The translations under genes were made by a program, and so were the position numbers. Of a stretch of DNA of 64,000 nucleotides, positions 47,330 through 59,815 are shown in pieces. Below the pieces are notes generated by a model. It saw only the letters and a list, made by a program, of their open reading frames with translations, was not told the DNA's origin and did no database searches. The DNA is from Eulemur rufifrons. Taxonomy: Eukaryota; Chordata; Mammalia; Primates; Lemuridae. Every line of letters starts with the position of its first letter. The stretch's first letter is position 1. The stretch lies in contig NC_090984.1 in NCBI RefSeq assembly GCF_041146395.1, forward strand, positions 87,555,114-87,619,113. The letters run 5' to 3'.

Positions 47330-47560
47330 AAAGGAATTTCCTCTGGGAAGACTTTTCTGATTACCCTATCTCCCTTCCTTGAGGGGCCAAGTATTTGCTC
47401 CAACAGAGCTCTTTCCCTGCTGTGTGGACTGCATAATTAAGTTCCTCAAAGGTAGGGGCTGCATTTTGTTCACCATTGTATGACCAGTGCTTCTCAGAGT
47501 GCTTGGCACATACCAGGCAATCAAAACATGTCAAGAGCTGAAGAAATCATTGTAATAAAC
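47330..47560 (+). mobile_element. L2 LINE 3' end
   Basis: 'gaagacttttctgattaccctatctccc', 'ttaagttcctcaaaggtaggggctgcattttgttcaccattgtatgaccagtgcttc' and 'gtgcttggcacataccaggcaatcaaaa' follow the L2 3' UTR. Confidence 0.7.
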
Positions 47561-48515
47561 AAACACTTTCATTAGCAGCTTTAGACCACTTTCTCAAAGT
47601 AGGGGTAAACACAGACATTCAACATTGGTTGACTTGTCTCAGGATCAGAAATGTAACAACTTGCCCAGTGCAAAGTTTATAAATGAGGAAACTGAAGCTA
47701 GAGAGCCTAAGTCAATGGTTCTGGAGCCCCTCAGTGAGTCTGTGGCAGCCCTTCCCACTCTCAGTGGATCATCCTTTCCCGGACACTGCACAATGCCACC
47801 TTCTCCCATGCGGCTTTCTGACAGGTCCTTTGTGTAATCAGATCAAATCTATCCATGTCCCAGCCTTTTCCTCCCACCTTGCCAATCAGATCACGTGCTT
47901 CTCTTCTTTCCCTAACCAGAAAGAAGGGGAAGAAGGGAAGTATGTGATTTGATTGGGAAGGGCTCAGCAGACAGAACAAATGCCCATCGAGGGCTCTGAT
48001 AAATTAAATTGAAACCCAAGATGTCTATTTTCCAAAGTTATATTTCTGGCATAATCAGTACCTGGTTACTTATCCAATTTGGCATCCAGTACAATTGAAC
48101 TATTACTCCTTATCTTTTGGGGGAGGAGGTGGGAGTGGGAATAAATAAATAAATGGCTTGTGTTTTCTTTAGATATGAGTAAATAGAAAGAATTATACAT
48201 TTTCTTATTATGGGGGTTGATATTTTCAACATTTACTGCCATATTAACATGGGCTCAATTTGACAAATCTTTTGGGGATCATAATTAGGAGGTTTGAATC
48301 TCCTCCTTTATGTGTAATCTTCTACTGTAATGTTCAGGAGACTTGTTTCTTCACTAATTTAGGTAAAGACATCATCAGCTGGGCTTACAGAAGGTGATGA
48401 GCACACGTTACTCTTCTTTTTTTTTTTCCTCTAACTCCGTTCCTTCCTCCTGCTCTGCTCTAAAGTCCACTAGGACTTGCTTCTACTGCAGTAATGTCAA
48501 AATTGCACTGCTACT
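47561..48515. other. Mostly unique; small MIR scrap
   Basis: 47665-47715 ('aaatgaggaaactgaagctagagagcctaagt') is a short reverse MIR core. Nothing else recognised. Confidence 0.4.
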
Positions 48516-48993
48516 GTCTAGCTTCTACTGCATACCACACAACTCCAAACCTCAGTGGCTTAAAGGAGCAACCATTCATTACTTCTAATGACCTATTGGT
48601 CAGCTAGGTGGTGCTACTGTGCTGGGCATGTTGACTAATCTTGGCTGGGCTGACTCATGCATTTGTGGTCACCAGGTGGATCAGGTGGGGACTGAATAGT
48701 CTAAGATGCCCTCTCTCACACGTCTGCTGGATGGGGAGGCAAGGATAACTGGGCCACGTATGTCATGATCCAGCAGGCTAATCCAGGCTTGTTCGTGACA
48801 GCAGCAAAGTTCCAAGAGTGAGAGTCAAGCATGCAAGACCTTCTGAGGCCTAAACTCAGAACTCACTTCTGCCATATTCTGTCAGCCAAAGTAAGTTACA
48901 AGGCTAGCCCAGATTGATGGGGTGGAGAAATAGATTCTGCCTCTTGATGGGATTGCTGCAAAGAATTATGGCCATTTTTGGATTCTACCACAT
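48516..48993 (+). mobile_element. Old LTR-type mammalian repeat, near full length
   Basis: Opens 'tactgcataccacacaactccaaacctcagtggcttaaa', continues 'ggctgggctgactcatgca' and closes with 'aagtaagttacaaggctagcccagattgatggggtggagaaatagattctgcctcttgatgggattgctgcaaagaattatggccatttttg' and 'tctaccaca'. It belongs to the same family as 2791-2850 and 56604-56840. Subfamily not assigned. Confidence 0.6.
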
Positions 48994-50615
48994 CCAGCCA
49001 ATGTAAATTGATGCCAGTGTTGTTAAGCAGACTGATCAGAGACTTGATGAGAATGTCCTTTCTGCAGAATGTGTCCTTTAATAGAATTCCTGATTCTAGA
49101 TCAGCAAAGCAATCTTCCAATTGTAGGTTAACAAAAGCAATGTGGAAGTAACTTCATTAAGCAAAATCTGCCAGTAAAATGTTAATTGCAACAGTGAGAT
49201 TTGGTCTGAATAGAAACTGTAACCTTTTGTATGACATGTAGTTCCAAACCTTCTGACTTTGAAATCAGGAGTAAGAGGTGAGACGCCCACATATGCTGGT
49301 CTGCATACTGATGGTACAATCCGGCATAGAGCAAAGAAGTGCAATGAGTTTGACTTAGCAGGGCTGTTCAGACAACTGAGATAAACAGTGGGAGCCTGGG
49401 AAGTTGGGACATTCACTGCACTTGCCCTTTCTGAGGGCATTTATCACACCATAGGTAAAGATCTGATTGACTTCCAGCCCCTGCTATATTCCCAGTTTCT
49501 TAGAAACATGAATAAATCTTTTAAATCTATATTTTTGTACATAAATAATACAGAATCTGTTGAAGAAAAGGAGAGAATGAGGGAGTTATTTCTGTGACTC
49601 ACAAAAAGACTAACCCAATACAACCACATTTACATTTTAAAAATGTCGATTTGCAACCAAATACTCAAAGACTACACCATATGAAAAATTATAGAATTAA
49701 CTAGGTAAAAATACGTTACTTCTTACAAAAACACAAAACACTACTATTCACCTTAAATCAGAAGGAGGAATTTGGTGATGCTCAAGTTATAATCCAGAGG
49801 AGAAAGGACTGAGAAATGCATATTTTTGCTTAATAAGTGAAGGAAAACCCTTAGATTTTCAATAACTTTCATCTAAAATTTTAATTTACAATTACACACA
49901 TAAGAGTATATATCCAAATGTTAGCTTCCTGACTATTCTCTAGCACAACTTCTCAAGAAGTTTTTTATATCATTAAATACTATAATTATTTATACTCAAT
50001 CTCATTCCAAAAAGCAATTGAAGTGGCTTATAAAGATATTGCATTGTAATATTTAAAATAATCATAGGCAACTAAGGAACTGGGAAGAAAGTAAAATTAA
50101 AAATAGAAGCCCGAAAATGAAGCCAGAATGAGGTTTGCAAATGCAACGAGGGCCAGTACACTTTGCTAGAACCAGCAATAGTTTGGCTTGAGTCTTCCTA
50201 GACAACAACCTAAGAGGAACTTGGGGTCTCTAAAACTGCTTGTCCTGGTCAGAGGCCCAGAGCAAAGTCAGGACAAGTGCAAGTTATTACTGGCATGAAC
50301 TCTGAGAGTAAGTTTTCCCAGGAATGTTCCTAAAGAGGATTCCTTGTAACTCTAAGATATAGCCTGAAAAACACACACAGGAAGGTACAAAAACCTGGAG
50401 CCTGATGAAACAATGTTAAAACACTATCAAGTAAAATCATATTGACAGTGCACTTCAAATACAGCACCGTCTCATCCTTAACTCATTTAAAACCAAAGTT
50501 TGGAGAGTAGCAGGCTACCTATCCTTTGGGAAAATGTTTGTAAATACTGATTCTCTCAAATGAGAAACTGGTAAATACCACCAAATCCTGTAGATAGTTC
50601 CCAAGAGGTCTTTTT
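48994..50615. other. Unique sequence, no feature recognised
   Basis: The 114-codon minus frame at 49096-49440 and its neighbours have no motif or splice context. No repeat family recognised. Confidence 0.4.
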
Positions 50616-51041
50616 CTTTCCATTTTCAACACCTCTCCCCACGGTCAAATGACCCTTGTTTTAGCCTGGATTACCACACAGCATTCTAACTGTGCCCTAT
50701 TCTAACAGTTTTCCTAACCACAGCCAATCTGCTTTCTCTAAACTAAGCTGTACTGAAAACACCTGAATGGCTCAATAGGGACCTAGCCTGAAACCTACCT
50801 CCTTAATCACGGAATACAGACTTTGGCCTCAGGCTATGTCTCCAGTCTCAACTCGGCAACTGTTCCCCTCATTCCAGCATCCAGAATGAACTGCTTTGAG
50901 ATCTGTGAAAGAGCCATGTTCTCTCTCACCTCCGGATTCTTAAACATGCTATTCCTGCTATCTGGAATACTCTTCCCATTGTCTCTACTCCCCCTGCCTT
51001 TGTCTGGGACCTTCACATCTTCACCTAGAAGCTGCCTCTTC

Positions 51042-51055
<14 letters not shown>
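50616..51055 (+). mobile_element. L2-like LINE fragment, left part (split by an Alu)
   Basis: 'cagccaatctgctttctctaaact' and 'ctcacctccggattcttaaacatgctattcctgctatctggaatactcttcc' followed by 'ccttcacatcttcacctagaagctgcctcttcaagaaagccctcct' follow the L2 3' region. It resumes at 51404 after the Alu. The frames at 50823-51083 and 50834-51043 are repeat-derived. Confidence 0.65.
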
Positions 51056-51550
<495 letters not shown>

Positions 51551-52249
51551 TATCAGTTATCACAGACAAGTCCTTGGAGCCAAATATTTTGTGTTACTCC
51601 TTAAAGGCAGATCCATTTACCTTCTTTAACAAGCAAGAAGTCTAAAGATGTTTTTGATGTTGTCTTATGAATATTGACAAACCAGCTCTCTGGCCCAGAC
51701 TGGAGGACATACCATCGCTGCCACCTCCATCCAGGCAGGGCCAAGATTTTCCTCAGAAAAGAAGTCATGATACACTTCTGAACAAGCACATATGGGCAAT
51801 TGCGGCCCCAACATTTTATGCCCTTAGGACATGATCATAATTTTAGTGTGGGGAACACATTAAAGTAGGTGCTACCAAATGTTATATTCCAAGTTTGGCA
51901 AGGTATTCAGCATTGTACCTTTCAAGAAATTATTTTGAGTGTCAGGATCTTATCCCATCATGCAATAGTGGGAAGAGTCAGGAGACCTAGATCCTATTTG
52001 ACTTTTTCACTAACTACCTGATCTTGGGGGTCATGATATGACTTATTCCTTTCCATGGAGCTGTACAACTTCATCCTTCTGCCCTGGGCCTGCCTTTTCC
52101 CAGGGTCTAAACAATCAAGCCTGAGTCCTGGGAGCCCCCAAGAACTGCCACAAATGCAACAGGGCTCCCTGCTCTCATCTCCATGCCAGCCTGAGAACGT
52201 CACTGTCATCTGTCCAGCCATACACTTCAGCCAAGCCGACCAGATGCTC
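51551..52249. other. Unique sequence, no feature recognised
   Basis: No repeat family or exon recognised. Frames at 51994-52221 and 52055-52270 are antisense to each other. Confidence 0.4.
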
Positions 52250-52605
52250 CTGGTTGTTTCTCATCTCTAGACTTTGCAGCTCCTTTTGCCTGGAAGATTC
52301 ACATTGCCCTGACTCTTCCCAACACCACCATCTTTCCCTGCCAGGAGAATCTCTTTCAAGTCTCAATTCCAGTATGTCCTCCATTAAAACCTTTCATGAG
52401 TCCCCTGGTGGCATTAAAATCACTCTGCTTTGTGCCCTGTTGGGTCTGGTTCCTACTTCTCTCACAGTACCTATGGCACTCTATTGTGCTTAGTATTCAC
52501 ATGTTTATCTTCCCTACTGGACAGTAAGCTCTAGAAGGCAAGGATTGAGTCTGTATTCCTCTTTCTATCCCCATTACCAAACACTATGTCTAGCACAGAA
52601 TAAAT
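52250..52605 (+). mobile_element. L2 LINE 3' part
   Basis: 'cctttcatgagtcccctggtggcatt', 'acttctctcacagtacctatggcactctattgtgc', 'ctactggacagtaagctctagaaggcaaggattgagtctg' and 'acactatgtctagcacagaataaatgg' follow the L2 3' end. A MIR follows directly. Confidence 0.75.
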
Positions 52606-52742
52606 GGTTTCCTCATCTGTAAAATGGGAATAAAACCACAACTTACTTCCTAGAATTGTTGTGAGGATAAAATGAGATGGTGCACTTAAAGCAATTTGCA
52701 TGGTATTTGCATGTAGTAAGAATTCAATAAATGTAAAATAGT
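52606..52742 (+). mobile_element. MIR SINE, 3' half
   Basis: 'ggtttcctcatctgtaaaatgggaataaaacc', 'gaattgttgtgaggataaaatgaga', 'gtagtaagaattcaataaatgt'. Confidence 0.9.
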
Positions 52743-53209
52743 ATTGTCATATGAAAGTGGGATATAATGTATGGGTAGAACAAGGACTGAGGGCTTCTGC
52801 TTACTTTAAGGGGCATATTCCAGTGGTCCCAGCTGTATAAAGGTGGAATGTCCTGCCTCAAGAAGCCATAAAATCCCTGTCAGGGAGAATACTCAGTCTA
52901 GTCTGGAGAGTTACCTGCAGTTCATACTTTAAATGGGTAAGTAGATGGTTGGTCCCAGATTGAAGTTAATATTTCCCTCTATTTGGAGATTCACAAACAT
53001 CATATCCAGTCTTTATGAAACAGTAGGTTTCATGGCCAAGCTGTTATAGGCAGAGAGGCCATCTTCCCTATACTCTGGAAAAATGCTACAATCTAGATTC
53101 ATAAGGCCTAGGCTTATTTTGTCAAAGAGAAGTCAGTGGAATTAAGCAAATTCTCTCTCTCCACGAATCATGCTAAAGAGGTCAAGTTTCTACCCTCTTT
53201 TGCCCTTGG
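52743..53209. other. Unique sequence, no feature recognised
   Basis: No repeat family or exon recognised. Confidence 0.4.
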
Positions 53210-53269
53210 GTAGTAAGAGTCTAGGTTTGAATCAGAGGTGAATGATTGCAATAAAACATGAGTTTAAGG

Positions 53270-53705
53270 ACATGATAGATTGGATTATAGGCCCAAACTC
53301 TTCACGTCTCCCTGTAGCCATGATTTCTGCCATGTAATACTGCAGTTCCACCCAAGAAAGGCTGGGTGTTCTCCACCCACCCTTCTTTCGACTTTGGGCC
53401 TGGCCATGTGACTTGATATGGCTAATGGTACTATAGGAGCAGGAGCTTGTGCTGTGGGGCGTAGCTTCTTGCTCCTCTGTCCTCGGGAGAAAAGAGGGGA
53501 GGAGAAGATAGAAACAGCAGCAGTGAGCCCACTCATTCAAGAAGAATGAGAGACGTGGAGCAGACCCAGACCTGAAGCTTGAAACAGAGTCCAGCGTAGA
53601 TGAGGCCACCCACCATGTGACGACAGATGTGTGAGAAATAAATGCTTATAATATCTCTGTGAGATTTGCTTGTTATACAACATTACTGTGGCAAGAGCCA
53701 CTTGA
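53270..53705 (+). mobile_element. MaLR-like LTR
   Basis: 'gggcctggccatgtgacttgatatggctaatgg', 'gagagacgtggagcagacccagacc', 'gagaaataaatgcttataatatc' with a poly(A) signal, and 'caacattactgtggcaagagcca' follow an MLT1-like LTR. Both minus-strand frames here (53232-53609, 53285-53536) are antisense to it. Confidence 0.6.
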
Positions 53706-54079
53706 TTCAAGATGGAAGCTGGACTGCATCAGTGTAACATCTGCGGAATATTCCTAGCACATTACCACAGTCTTCAGGTGATGAGGACTCCCTGAGTGGC
53801 CCCCCTTCAATAGGCTGATCATGCAAAGGTTACACTCCTTGAGTGAAGTTAATCTTAAAATACCACTGTGATTATAGCATTTAACCTCTACAAATAAAGT
53901 ACTGTCATCATTTTAGGATTTCTAACCTCTAGAATTGGGAAGGACTTAATTTAGGTGAAGAAGGATGGACTGGCATCTAAAAATAAGAAATAGAAAGAAG
54001 TAAACTTTTAACTATATAATTTAAGGAGATAATTTAGATATAAGTTTTAGTAAGCTTTCTCTATTTTTACTGAATCCCC
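53706..54079. other. Unique sequence, no feature recognised
   Basis: No repeat family or exon recognised. Confidence 0.4.
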
Positions 54080-54190
54080 ACCCTATGGAGTTTTGATTAA
54101 ATTGTCCTAGGGTGGGACCTCATCGTTGGTATTTTTTAAATCTTCTCTGGTGATTCTAATGTACAGCCAGAGTTGAGATGGCAGAGATGA
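54080..54190. mobile_element. MER5-type fragment
   Basis: 'gggtgggacctcatcgttggtattttttaaatcttctctggtgattctaatgtacagccagagttgaga' is the inner and right part of a MER5 element. Confidence 0.65.
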
Positions 54191-55626
54191 AAATCATGTT
54201 TGTATTAACTGCATCATTTTCTTTTCTAGATTCCATTGAAGTACTATTAAAAATACAGTTTCATTTCAGGTGGTTACCTTTTAGTCTTCCTAGGCACATC
54301 TATTTTCTAATGAATATCCCTGTCTAAATTTTTGTACAGTATTTGGTTGTCTGTGTTATTTACAAGCTCCAACTAATTTTAAACTTTAAAATCACAAATG
54401 CAAGGAGAGAAGAAACTTCTCCAGCTGACAGATCAGGTGATAGAGTTAATAATAGTACTGGATAAAAATAAGTTCCAAATTATAGCCCCAGGTTCCCTTA
54501 TTATTTAAGCTGCTTTTCTAAATTTTCTTAATTTAGCAACCACCATAGCACTTCCTTGGCCTTTTGATGATATTGACAGATCCTAAACACTTTTGTATCA
54601 AAGCACTGCCTACACCTTTTCTAGGCTCTTCTTATTTTCAGCAATCCAGTTAAACAAAGCTGAAGGTAATCAGAGCATCTGTTCTTCTTCAACAGATTCT
54701 GGCTTGTAATCATGTATGAAATCACCTCTTACCATAGCACAAAATCAACCAGTAGAGTATGTTAGTTGTAGGATAAAAAATAAATAAATGCAATCCCACT
54801 CCCTCTGGTGGTGTAATCTCCAAATATCCACTGAGTGTTTAACTTGGTTAAAATGTTCAAAGCAAATTGGGAACTCTTTGGTATTTAGTTTCCTTTTCAC
54901 TCAGGAGATACAGCTACTGACCCATCTCTCCAAAGGGAATAGTTTAGGAGTTTTGTAAAAATGCATGACAAAAGAAGCAGCTACTTCTTTTCATAGTTCC
55001 TAATGTCTTACATACCTCATGCCAATGTATACAAACAGAATCTCTCTAAAACAAGTCTAAGTACCCATATTTACCTTTGCAAGTCAGAAATTAAGTTCTT
55101 AAAGTTTTAAGATCTTTTACAGAGATATTATTATGAATATACTATTATGCTATTATTATAGATGTTACTATGACTATGTTATTATGACTATATATTATGA
55201 CTATATTATTATGATGTTATGACTAGCATAAAACAAAAAATAATAATAACTGTGCCCTATGCCATTGACTCCCTAGGTTCATGGGAACAATTATTAAATG
55301 ACTGATCAAGTTATACCAAAACACAGAAGGTATGAACTTCAATGTTGGAAAACTCTCCTCCCTGTATGCTGTGGTAAAGATATCATAATCAGTAGGAATA
55401 GCAAACAAAGATTTTTCAAAAGATACAATCACATTTAAGAATGTATAGTCTCAAAAAGAGCTCATTAGATATATACATTGCTTTTCATTGCTTTGCAACA
55501 TTTGTTTCCCATAAGAAGATATTTCATTTCTACAACATGCACAGGCACAGAAGCCTATGTACAGAACTAAAGTACCCTGCCCCCAAACACAATGTACAAT
55601 TCTTTTCTGTTGGTATAAAAGCCAGT
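54191..55626. other. Unique AT-rich sequence with a degenerate minisatellite
   Basis: Apart from the TATTATGAC-like array at 55122-55225, nothing is recognised. Confidence 0.4.
55122..55225. repeat. Degenerate (TATTATGAC)-like array
   Basis: Repeated 'ttattatgactat' units of variable length over about 100 bp. Confidence 0.8.
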
Positions 55627-55850
55627 ATTGTGCAGTACTTAAAGTACAGGCTGTGAAGCCAGCCTGGCCAGCTCAGCTAATCACTAGCTGTGTCACCATG
55701 GGCAAGTGAGACCACCCCACCATGCCTTTGTAGTGCAAGTAATGACAGCTCTCATACATGGAGTTTTTGTGAAGGATAAATAAGTTTGCATATGGAAGAT
55801 GCTTAGAACAGTGTCTGGCACAGAATAAGTGGTGTGCAAGTATTGTTGAT
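55627..55850 (+). mobile_element. MIR SINE, near full length
   Basis: 'tacaggctgtgaagccagcctggccagctc', 'cactagctgtgtcaccatgggcaagtgag', 'gagtttttgtgaaggataaataagtt', 'cttagaacagtgtctggcacagaataagtgg'. Confidence 0.88.
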
Positions 55851-55982
55851 GCTGGACTGAATAACAGAACTATAAATATGTGCAGGCTCATCTTCAGTCA
55901 TACTAGGCTTTTCTCCGTTGTTTAAATACACCCCATTTTCTCCAGCCTCAGGATCCTTTCACACCCTTTCCTTCTTCCCTAT

Positions 55983-56190
55983 AGTGCCCATTACTGTAGC
56001 CACTAGGCACATGTGAGGCTATTTAAATATAGATGAGTTAAAATTAAATGACACTTAGAATCAATTCATCAGCTTTACTAGCCACATTTAAAGCGCTCAA
56101 TCACCATATGTGACTGGTGGCTATAGGGTGGGACGGAACTGACATAGAACTTTTACATCATCGTAGAGTGTTCTATCAGACAGCCCTGGG
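55983..56190 (+). mobile_element. MER20 hAT DNA transposon
   Basis: 'tgtagccactaggcacatgtgaggctatttaaatatag', 'actagccacatttaaagcgctcaatcaccatatgtgactggtggctat', 'catagaacttttacatcatcgtagagtgttctatcagacagccctg' give the full MER20 pattern. Confidence 0.92.
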
Positions 56191-56194
56191 CTAA

Positions 56195-56465
56195 ACTGGT
56201 CTTCCTCCTACTGTTTATCCCTTTAATTCCTATGCAGTCTTCATACAGCTGGGTAAACATCACTTCTTCAGTGAATCCTTTCCTGACCCCAAGCCATTAT
56301 CAGGACCCTCTATAAATCCTCCCATAGCACACAGGAGTTTTCTTCAGAACACTCCTTATAAATATGCTTAATAAATTATTTTCCCACTAGGCTGTAAGGA
56401 CTTTGAAAAAAGAGATCATGTAGGCACATAGTAAACACCCAATAAATATTGTTGACTGAATGGCT
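56195..56465 (+). mobile_element. L2 LINE 3' end
   Basis: 'cttcagtgaatcctttcctgacccc', 'cccatagcacacaggagttttcttcagaacactcc', 'cactaggctgtaaggactttgaaaaaagagatca' and 'cacatagtaaacacccaataaatattgttgactgaatgg' complete the L2 3' UTR. Confidence 0.88.
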
Positions 56466-56499
56466 ATGAGAGGAAATTTACAAAATCACTTGCTATTTC

Positions 56500-56603
56500 A
56501 ATAGCTGGTATCCGTCATGTGCTTGCTGTGTGCCAGGTACAATTCTGAACACGTTACATGTTTGAACTCATTTCAGTCTAGTAACTCCATGTGGTAGGCG
56601 CTC
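56500..56603 (-). mobile_element. MIR SINE fragment, truncated by the next repeat
   Basis: 'gcttgctgtgtgccaggtacaattctgaacacgttacatgtttgaactcatttcagtctagtaactccatgtggtaggcgct' is reverse MIR. It stops where the LTR-type repeat begins. Confidence 0.85.
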
Positions 56604-56840
56604 GTATTGGTTATCTATTGCTGCATAACAAATGACAAACATACTAGCTTAAAACAACACACATTTATTTCTGGGGATCAGAGGTCTAGGCGTAGCTTAG
56701 CTGAGTTTTCCATTTAGGCCTCACAGGCTATGATCAAGGTGTCAGAAGGGCTGAGTTCTCTCATTCAGAGGCTCAACTGGGGAAGCATCTGCTGCCAAGC
56801 TCACTCAGGTTGCGGCAGAATTCGTTTCCAGAATCAGCTG
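56604..56840 (+). mobile_element. Old LTR-type mammalian repeat, 5' part
   Basis: 'gtattggttatctattgctgcataacaaatgacaaa' and 'agcttaaaacaacacacatttatt' are the conserved opening of the family also seen at 2791 and 48516. Later segments include 'gatcaaggtgtcagaagggctgagttctc' and 'gaggctcaactggggaagcatctgctgccaagctcac'. Confidence 0.65.
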
Positions 56841-58542
56841 GAGTGGGTAACATCCTAAATAGGCTCTGCCTCCATCCTAAACTTAAGTAGGAATTTTTAA
56901 AAAGTCAACATTGTAATGTAACTCAGAGGTAGGGGGTAAAATTTTATTCCTGGGGGATTCTTCTACATAGCAGGAAGCACACAGGAAAAAGAGAATTAAT
57001 ATATTTTTCCACATTCCCCTTCCCTTTATCAAAACTGATAAAGCAGTTCACCTGAAGAATTTGACCCTTACTGTCTTGAGAGGAAAACAATGTGCTTTCA
57101 AAGTTCCTGCTCATTCTCGGAGGCCTGTCCAGAAGGTTATGTATCTTAGCCGAGCTCCTCATTGAGCTTTTGGCTACACAGAAGCAGGTCAGGAAACTAG
57201 TTTGGAACGGGGAAAGGAGATGTGAAAAGCTAAGTTAAAATTAACTAGGCCTAGTAAAGAAAGAGTAAATCCAGTGTTGCAGCTCCATCTAGGAAGTGAG
57301 GAGAGGGAAAGAGAGCACCTCTAACAAGCTGGGGAGCCAGAAGAACATTCCACGGGATAAATGGTCAAGACACTTAAGAATGGCACTATTCCTAAAAAGT
57401 CCCCTGCTCTTCCATTTTCAATGTTACTCTGATCCATGCTATGTTATACTTTCCCTTTGTTACCCAGAACCATTGCTAAAAAGTCGGTACACTCAGCAGC
57501 CTTCCGTTAGGGAATCTGTGAGAAATTTAAGGATGAAGCAGTAAGGAAATGATAATGCCCCTGAGGGAGCCGCACTGCAGAACAGGTTTACATGGAGGGA
57601 GGCCCACGGTCCTGTCATTTTGAGCAGAAACCCAGAGAGTGCGAAGGGAGATGGTTAAGGGCCAAGCAGCAACCAAGTGGAACTGCCACCCCTTTCAAGT
57701 ACAGTAGTGGAAGGTGACCCCTAAGTGGGGGAGGCAGACCCTTGGGCTCCATTCAAGCTCCCTGAGCCCAGGATGCTTTCCTCTGCTTTATACTGTAGTG
57801 TCGTTACCAAGTCAACTGTTCACAGGTGATACCGACTGTTCTCTGCGACTGTCCCATTGAACCTTATGAATGGGGTACTATTCCATTACTTTGGGACTTG
57901 TGCTGTCTGCTAAGATTAAAAATGGAGAAACAGAGCCCCTCATTGCCCTCTGACAGAGCAATCTCTCCGTGAGTGATGAACGTGACTTTGAAGTGTGTCA
58001 CTTTGAAGGATGAGCATACTTTCATCTCAATGGAAAGTTACGTAAGAATCAGAGAACTGCAAGCTTGGGTCCCTTTTCTCTCCTGCTGTCAAGGAAAGCA
58101 CTGCTTACAAAGCCCCAGCAATGGGATCTGTCCAGGAAAGTGTCAGAGGCAAGGTAAGGATTAGCAAAGCTACTGTCAGCTTGTGCACAGCCCTTCTGGG
58201 CATTGTTCTCAAGAAGGAGCCTCAACACATCACCCTCCCCGGAGCAATGCTATGTCATGTCTGACCTTGCAAAGTTTGCAGTTTTCTGTTTCTTGGGTGT
58301 CAACTGGCAGCAACACACACACACAGACACCAATCTACCCAAGATAATTTTCCTGCAGTAAACCATAGCAGGCATCTTCTTCGTTGCCCCACAGAGATGC
58401 CCATGGTACAGATTCCCTGGACCCAGGAGATATAGTAGCCTCTGGCATCTCCGTTAAACTCTCTAAAATGTCTCCCATGGAATTCGTCATTGTGGAAGCC
58501 TTATTCTGCTTCATTAACTCCACTGTTCACTGGAAACGTTAT
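56841..58542. other. Unique sequence, no feature recognised
   Basis: No repeat family or exon recognised. Frames at 56944-57162, 57296-57544, 57973-58164 and 58335-58523 lack motifs. A short (CA)n is at 58312-58326. Confidence 0.4.
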
Positions 58543-58875
58543 TACATTTCTTTTTTTTTTTATTTCAGCATATTATGGGGGTACAAAAGTTTAGGTTACA
58601 TATGTTGCCCTTGCCCCCTCTCCCACCCCCGAATCAGAGCCCCAAGCGTGTCCATCCCCTAGACAGTGTGCACAGCACTCATTATGTATGTATACACCCA
58701 TCCCCTCCCTCCACACACACACACATCTGCCCGACACCCGATTAATGTTATTCTTAAATGTGCTCTTAGGTGATGATCAGTAAAACCAATTTGCTGGTGA
58801 GTACATGTGGTGCTTATTTTTCCATTCTTGGGATACTTCCCTTAGTAGAATGGGTTCCAGCTCTACATTTCTTTT
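58543..58875 (-). mobile_element. Strepsirrhine-type LINE-1 3' end with 12-bp target duplications
   Basis: A 5'-truncated L1 on the minus strand (body about 58555-58863). The T-run at its left is the reversed tail, followed by 'atttcagcatattatgggggtacaaaagtttaggttacatatgttgcc', 'gtgtccatcccctagacagtgtgcac', and at its right 'ccaatttgctggtgagtacatgtggtgcttatttttccattcttgggatacttcccttagtagaatgggttccagctct'. The direct repeat tacatttctttt is at 58543-58554 and 58864-58875. This is the tail I know from lemur and related genomes. Confidence 0.93.
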
Positions 58876-59144
58876 AATACTTACTTGTCAAGACAGAGTC
58901 TAAGCCAAGATGGACCTTGGAGGAAAGGAGATTTGGGTTCTTCCTGGAGTTCAGACCAAAACTATTAAGGAACATGGTATAAGCCACAGATCTTAAATAT
59001 TTCCCCGTAATACAGGAAATACATGTATTTAGAGGCATTTCATAAAGCCCACTCCCCCCTTTCAGCCAGCACTTGATATCTACTGTGTCTCTGATGGGGC
59101 AGTGAAGAGGACTTCCGTGCTGCAGTCCCTTCCGTGTGAGGAGC

Positions 59145-59345
59145 ATAGTAGCAAAAGCCGCAGACCCTGGGATCAGAAAGACCAGTTTCATTGTCTCCTA
59201 TCTGAGAGTCTGGGCTTCCTTTGCAAAAAGGTAATAACAATACGCTCTACTTCATACATTTGTTTTAAGAATTAAATGAAATAATGAATGTAAAACACTT
59301 AGCACAATATCTGGTGCATAATACATGCTCAATAAATACTAAATG
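59145..59345 (+). mobile_element. MIR SINE
   Basis: 'agcaaaagccgcagaccctgggatcagaaagacc', 'gtttcattgtctcctatctgagagtctgggcttcctttgcaaaaaggtaataac' and 'gaattaaatgaaataatgaatgtaaaacacttagcacaatatctggtgcataatacatgctcaataaata'. Confidence 0.85.
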
Positions 59346-59719
59346 TCACCATTACATTATTGTTGTCCTCATCACTATCATCATTTGAAGTGGTATAATC
59401 TATTTAAAAGGGACTTTGGGAAACCAGGGAGCCATAATAGAGAAATTAGACCATTTGTGCTTTGTTCCAAATTAGGGGGAGAAAAACAAGAAAGTCACTT
59501 CATTCTTGTTTTGAACTTATTTTACTTTATCAAATACAATATAGTGCTCATTATGTGACAGTTACTGCTCTTAACATAGCACTTATCACATCAAAAATAA
59601 CCTAATTTTAAAGTATCACTAATTTGATAACGTCTATATTACAAAACATTGCAAAAATTATTTTAAAGCCAAATATAAACAATTTGGAGAATGCATATGC
59701 TTTATACATTCCAAGAATA
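59346..59719. other. AT-rich sequence, no feature recognised
   Basis: No repeat family or exon recognised. Confidence 0.4.
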
Positions 59720-59815
59720 ACTGAATGTATGCCGTGAGCCAGCCTTGATGCTAGTCCCTGGGATGACAGTGTTGAACGAGACAGACAAGTTACCTGCCCC
59801 AATTTACATTTTGTT
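59720..59815 (-). mobile_element. L2 LINE 3'-end fragment
   Basis: 'gagccagccttgatgctagtccctgggatgacagtgttgaacgagacagacaagttacctgcccc' is the reversed L2 end. Confidence 0.75.

Noticed and set aside
53232..53609. 125-codon minus-strand frame
   Set aside because: Antisense to a MaLR-like LTR; no motif or splice context.
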